A stretch of DNA of 8,790 nucleotides, from NCBI GenBank assembly GCA_030629485.1, contig DAOVOW010000061.1:1-8790 (forward strand), read 5' to 3'. Under the pieces are notes generated by a model. That model saw only the letters and a list, made by a program, of their open reading frames with translations. It ran no database searches and had not been told where the DNA came from. The translations under genes were made by a program, and so were the position numbers. Position 1 is the first letter of the stretch. Every line of letters starts with the position of its first letter. Below, in pieces: positions 5,820 to 8,790 of this stretch. Origin of the DNA: a bacterium. Its GTDB lineage: Bacteria; Zixibacteria; MSB-5A5; GN15; FEB-12.

Positions 5820-7685
5820 ATGAACAGACTTGACGTATTCAAATCGGTTCTCTGGACACTGACAGGTCTGGCAGTTGCTACCGCCATAACCAGGTTCATC
5901 TTCGGTCTGGGAGCCGTATCCAACCTGAGTGATAGTACGCCGTGGGGAATCTGGAAAGGACTCAGTGTCGTCCCGGGGATTGCTCTGGCGGCGGGTGGTT
6001 TTGTTGTGACCGCTGTAATATATGTATTGAAAAGGGAAGAGTTCCACCGATATGCAAAGGTAGCTGTACTGATAGCGTTTTTGGGTTATCTGAGCGCAGC
6101 TACCGCACTCGTCGTGGAACTGGGTCTTCCCTGGTTAGTGTGGCAACCGGTGATATACTGGCAGTTTCATTCGGCCTTGTTTGAAGTCTCGTGGTGCGTA
6201 ATGCTATACCTTGGCGTACTTCTTCTGGAATTCCTGCCGGTTCCGCTTGAGGAAACAAGCTGGTTCGCCGGCCTGCGCAGGTTTCTGACCAAGTACAAGC
6301 TCGTGTTGGTGTTCCTGGGTATTATGATATCCTGTCTACACCAGTCTTCACTGGGTACTCTCTTCCTGATTACTCCAGAGAAGTTGCATCCTCTGTGGTA
6401 TTCTGCGTTATTGCCAATCGAGTTTCTTGTCTCAGCAATCGCCGTGGGACCACTCGTGGTTATCCTGGGCGTGCTGGTTATCTGCTATATGTATCGAAAA
6501 GAAGCCGACAGAAAGACACTGTCCAAGCTGGCCTACCTCGGGTTTATTGTCATCGTAATCTATGGGGTTATTCGCTTTGTTGGTCTCGCGGTAAATGGCA
6601 AACTTCCGATGATTTTTGACGGTTCCTGGCAATCGACGGTGTTCCTGATTGAGATTGCTCTGGTGCTCGTTATCCCGATAGTTCTGCTGGGTATCCGTAA
6701 GTTGCGCTACTCTCAGGCAGGTCTGGCAATTGCCTGTTTTTCGGCCGTGATCGGGCTTGGACTCAATCGGGCCAACATAGCGGGAGTCATGCTCCAGGTG
6801 CCGGGATCTCAATACTACCCAACGATATACGAAGTGTTCGTCAGTCTGGGGATAGTGGCTGGAGCGATTATTGTGTTCCTTTTCTGTGTGGAACATTTCA
6901 AAATTTGGGATGTGAAGTGGAAGGATCCTCGGGAACGACCGGAATACTGTCCACGATTCGACCTCGGATCGGATGTCTGGTTGGGATCACCCGGTGTAAC
7001 CGAGCGAGTCAAGTACTCTCTTGTTTTTGCCCTCAGCTTCGCACTCGGCTTTGCTCTGATGCCACAGGACAGGATCGAAAGCAAAGGTGTTGAGGAGATT
7101 ACCGTACAGAAAGCTCGCGGTGGTGACACGCTCTTTATCGACGGTAACTATGATACCTTCGGCACCCTGTTTGACCATGCCCGGCATGTCGACAGTCTGG
7201 GGCAGAAGGAGTCATGCGTCAAGTGCCATCACATGAACGTGCCTCTGGACAAAGAAAGCGGCTGCTGGGAATGTCACAGTAGTATGTACACGGCTACCGA
7301 CATATTCCGCCACGATTGGCACGCGAGCCCCAACGGCGCCGACATTGCCTGTGACGTCTGCCACGAACCCCAACAGGAGCGACAAAAGGCATCCGCCAAG
7401 AAGTGCCGCGACTGCCATATCGACCTCTATGCCGACAACACCGCCGATATCCCGGATACCTATCTGGCCGTGTCATACGTTGACGCCATGCATATTCTCT
7501 GCGTCAACTGTCATCGGGAGCGAGCAGTCGCTGATACAACCAGGGTCGCCTTGGCGCAGTGTCCCGCATGTCACACTGGTCCTCAGCCGGATTATTTGAA
7601 GGCTGAGATGAGGGATGAGTTGAGCCGACCCGCCCCCAACCATGTGATGATGCCGCCGGCCGTCCTGCAGGTAAAAGAGGAGTAA
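5820..7685 (+). CDS. NrfD/HybB/HmcC-like quinone-interacting membrane subunit fused to a hexaheme cytochrome c
   Basis: A 621-residue two-part protein. Residues 1-360 form a polytopic NrfD-superfamily domain with about ten spans. Family-typical stretches include SALFEVSWCVMLYLGVLLLEF-like sequence near 118-138, then SCLHQSSLGT (171-180), EKLHPLWYSALLP (187-199) and LVSAIAVG (203-210), closest to HmcC/HybB. A charged linker (about 361-396) leads to an extra span (397-414) preceded by Arg/Lys, which would place the C-terminus in the periplasm. There the c-type domain carries six CxxCH motifs, at C466, C482, C511, C529, C561 and C581, plus ligand-like His residues such as H452, H455, H498, H501 and H558. 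HmcC, DsrP and NrfD are normally separate from their multiheme partners (HmcA, DsrJ), so this is a fusion. The ATG follows GAGGG (5808-5812) by 7 nt. Expected role: electron exchange between periplasmic hemes and menaquinone. Confidence 0.88.
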   Translation: MNRLDVFKSVLWTLTGLAVATAITRFIFGLGAVSNLSDSTPWGIWKGLSVVPGIALAAGGFVVTAVIYVLKREEFHRYAKVAVLIAFLGYLSAATALVVELGLPWLVWQPVIYWQFHSALFEVSWCVMLYLGVLLLEFLPVPLEETSWFAGLRRFLTKYKLVLVFLGIMISCLHQSSLGTLFLITPEKLHPLWYSALLPIEFLVSAIAVGPLVVILGVLVICYMYRKEADRKTLSKLAYLGFIVIVIYGVIRFVGLAVNGKLPMIFDGSWQSTVFLIEIALVLVIPIVLLGIRKLRYSQAGLAIACFSAVIGLGLNRANIAGVMLQVPGSQYYPTIYEVFVSLGIVAGAIIVFLFCVEHFKIWDVKWKDPRERPEYCPRFDLGSDVWLGSPGVTERVKYSLVFALSFALGFALMPQDRIESKGVEEITVQKARGGDTLFIDGNYDTFGTLFDHARHVDSLGQKESCVKCHHMNVPLDKESGCWECHSSMYTATDIFRHDWHASPNGADIACDVCHEPQQERQKASAKKCRDCHIDLYADNTADIPDTYLAVSYVDAMHILCVNCHRERAVADTTRVALAQCPACHTGPQPDYLKAEMRDELSRPAPNHVMMPPAVLQVKEE

Positions 7686-7694
7686 GGCATAACA

Positions 7695-8111
7695 ATGAGC
7701 GTGACGGTACTGATAGTCGATGACGAACCCGATGTGGCCAGCTATCTGGCCACCGCGCTGCGAGCCAACGGTTACACTGCGGTGACTGCGGACAGCGTCG
7801 AGCACGGTCTCGAAGAGGTTCACAAGGCCAGACCGGACCTTATCTGTCTCGACATAATGATGCCCAGACAATCCGGGATCACCATGTACACGCAACTCAA
7901 GAATGACAAGACCCTCAGATCGATTCCGGTGATCTTCATCAGCGGGGTGGGGCACGAAGACCCATGGGACTTCCGGTCCTTCGTACCCGACAAGTCCATT
8001 CCGCCACCGGAACTGTTCTTGGAGAAACCGATCGATGCCGAGTTGTTTATCGACTCTATAGAGCAGTTGATAGCCTCGACTCGGGGACACCAAGGGGGAC
8101 CGAACAAATGA
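7695..8111 (+). CDS. Single-domain response regulator (CheY-like receiver)
   Basis: A 138-residue receiver with the acidic pair D9-D10, phospho-acceptor D53 (in LICLDIMMP), S83 in the fourth strand (VIFISG) and K111 in LEKP. There is no output domain. The segment between strand 4 and K111 (about 85-108) is longer than in CheY and contains a Pro-rich PPP stretch. It starts 9 nt after the redox-complex genes, with AAGG (7684-7687) 7 nt before ATG, so it is probably co-transcribed. Its position directly after an Hmc-like cluster parallels Rrf1 at the end of the Desulfovibrio hmc operon. It overlaps the next gene by ATGA; the following PAS protein is the obvious candidate partner. It may relay phosphate or bind a protein target rather than DNA. 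Confidence 0.9.
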   Translation: MSVTVLIVDDEPDVASYLATALRANGYTAVTADSVEHGLEEVHKARPDLICLDIMMPRQSGITMYTQLKNDKTLRSIPVIFISGVGHEDPWDFRSFVPDKSIPPPELFLEKPIDAELFIDSIEQLIASTRGHQGGPNK

Positions 8112-8790
8112 AGACCGACGCCAGAAGCGCCGATCCCCGGCGCCTTATGGATATAGTCCATGCCGCGCTGTTTGAAGAGATACCGTTCAATGTCGCCGTG
8201 ATTGATCGCGATTACAACATCGCAGCCGCCAACAGTTCCTTTACCCGCCGTTTTGGAGACTGGCGCGGGAAGAAGTGTTATGAGGTTTACAAGAAGCTGC
8301 ACCAACCATGTGACGAATGTCCGTCGGCTCAGGTCTTCGAGACCGGCAAGACGATAGTGGCTGACGCTGTTGGCATCGACCAGCACGGCAAACCCACCCA
8401 CTATGTCGGGCATGTCGCTCCCTTGCGGCTGACTGAGGATGGTCCCGTCGACTACGTTCTTGAGATGACCAGAACGGTAACCGGAACCAGGAGTTGGCAA
8501 CAGGAATACCAGATTCTGTTCGATCGGGTGCCGTGCTACATTACTGTGATCGACCGAGACTATCGCATCGTTCGCGCCAACGAAGCCTTTCGGCACAGCT
8601 TCGGCGATGTCCTCAACCGCTATTGTTACGAGGTGTACAAGCGACGCAAGTCCAAGTGCCCGAACTGTCCGGCAGCCCGGACCTTTCGCGACAGCAAAGT
8701 CCATAACTCCAACCAGGTCGGCACCGATCGACGCGGACATGATGTTCACTATCAGGTGACGACCTCACCGCTGGCGCGCTCCGGCGACCA
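8108..8790 (+). CDS. Tandem PAS sensor protein, 3' end beyond the window
   Basis: Open from ATG 8108 to the end of the window (227 codons seen), so the C-terminal output domain is unknown. AAGGGGGA (8092-8099) lies 8 nt upstream and the start overlaps the response-regulator stop as ATGA. Two PAS domains occupy about 22-124 and 136 onward. They are clearly related: each has an IDRDY motif, an FG near the helix end, CYEVYK, and a C-x10-C-x2-C-P pattern (C57/C68/C71 and C173/C184/C187). The Cys groups could hold a metal, an Fe-S cluster or a redox-active thiol pair. No membrane span or signal peptide is visible in the N-terminal part, so sensing is probably cytoplasmic. A histidine kinase feeding the neighbouring receiver is the likeliest identity, but a sigma-54 or diguanylate cyclase output cannot be excluded. 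Confidence 0.85.
   Translation, partial: MKTDARSADPRRLMDIVHAALFEEIPFNVAVIDRDYNIAAANSSFTRRFGDWRGKKCYEVYKKLHQPCDECPSAQVFETGKTIVADAVGIDQHGKPTHYVGHVAPLRLTEDGPVDYVLEMTRTVTGTRSWQQEYQILFDRVPCYITVIDRDYRIVRANEAFRHSFGDVLNRYCYEVYKRRKSKCPNCPAARTFRDSKVHNSNQVGTDRRGHDVHYQVTTSPLARSGD

Noticed and set aside
7008..7685. Hexaheme cytochrome as a separate gene
   Set aside because: The frame is continuous with the NrfD-like part, with no stop, no ribosome binding site and no start codon with good context between the two domains.
7820..8749. 309-codon open frame on the minus strand
   Set aside because: Antisense to the receiver and tandem-PAS genes, both of which have recognisable motifs and coupled starts.
1..8790. 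CRISPR arrays, tRNA or rRNA genes, transposase genes
   Set aside because: I saw no regularly spaced direct repeats, no cloverleaf or rRNA signatures, and no transposase or integrase motifs in any frame.

Overview
This 8.79 kb window reads as part of an anaerobic respiratory locus from a bacterium of moderate GC content. The gene content is a membrane redox complex of the Hmc/Tmc/DsrMKJOP class, with sigma-54 control and cysteine-bearing PAS sensors. That fits anaerobes such as sulfate or sulfur reducers of the former Deltaproteobacteria, or uncultured phyla with similar metabolism. I cannot assign a taxon from the sequence. All convincing genes are on the + strand.

Layout. (1) 2-286 is a short unrecognised reading frame, possibly the 3' end of a gene starting outside the window. 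It stops inside a perfect 9-bp inverted repeat. (2) 265-432 holds nested inverted repeats without a convincing gene and looks like a dispersed intergenic element. (3) 510-1889 encodes a PAS / AAA+ / Fis-type sigma-54 activator. (4) 1902-2040 is a complete-looking sigma-54 control region: clustered TTGC/GCAA palindromes (candidate enhancer), a match to the IHF consensus, and a near-ideal -24/-12 promoter. (5) 2064-2810 encodes a protein with a dinitrogenase iron-molybdenum cofactor (NifX/NafY-like) domain and an unrecognised Cys/His-rich C-terminal domain. (6) 2890-7685 holds four tightly packed genes for the redox complex: an HdrD/HmcF-like Fe-S protein, a diheme cytochrome b (HmcE/DsrM/NarI-like), a 16-Cys ferredoxin-like subunit (HmcB/DsrO/HybA-like), and a NrfD/HybB/HmcC-like quinone-interacting membrane protein fused to a hexaheme c-type cytochrome. 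(7) 7695-8111 is a single-domain response regulator. (8) 8108 to the window end is the start of a tandem-PAS sensor whose output domain lies outside.

How it fits together (inference). A PAS signal sensed by the sigma-54 activator would switch on the promoter at 2025-2040. With no obvious terminator afterwards, transcription could run through the NifX-like gene, the complex, the response regulator and the sensor. The complex would connect periplasmic c hemes (fused cytochrome), the menaquinone pool (NrfD part, cytochrome b) and a cytoplasmic thiol/disulfide-type Fe-S site (HdrD-like subunit). The order Fe-S, cytochrome b, Fe-S, NrfD followed by a response regulator recalls the Desulfovibrio hmc operon, which ends in rrf1. 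No separate HmcA, TmcA or DsrJ cytochrome gene is seen here; the fused hexaheme domain may fill that role.

Most distinctive points: the NrfD-hexaheme fusion, the apparent absence of a Tat signal on the ferredoxin-like subunit despite a positive-inside C-terminal anchor, a NifX-like protein with a Cys-rich tail under a sigma-54 promoter, and three PAS domains in two regulators carrying a similar C-x(8-10)-C-x2-C signature.
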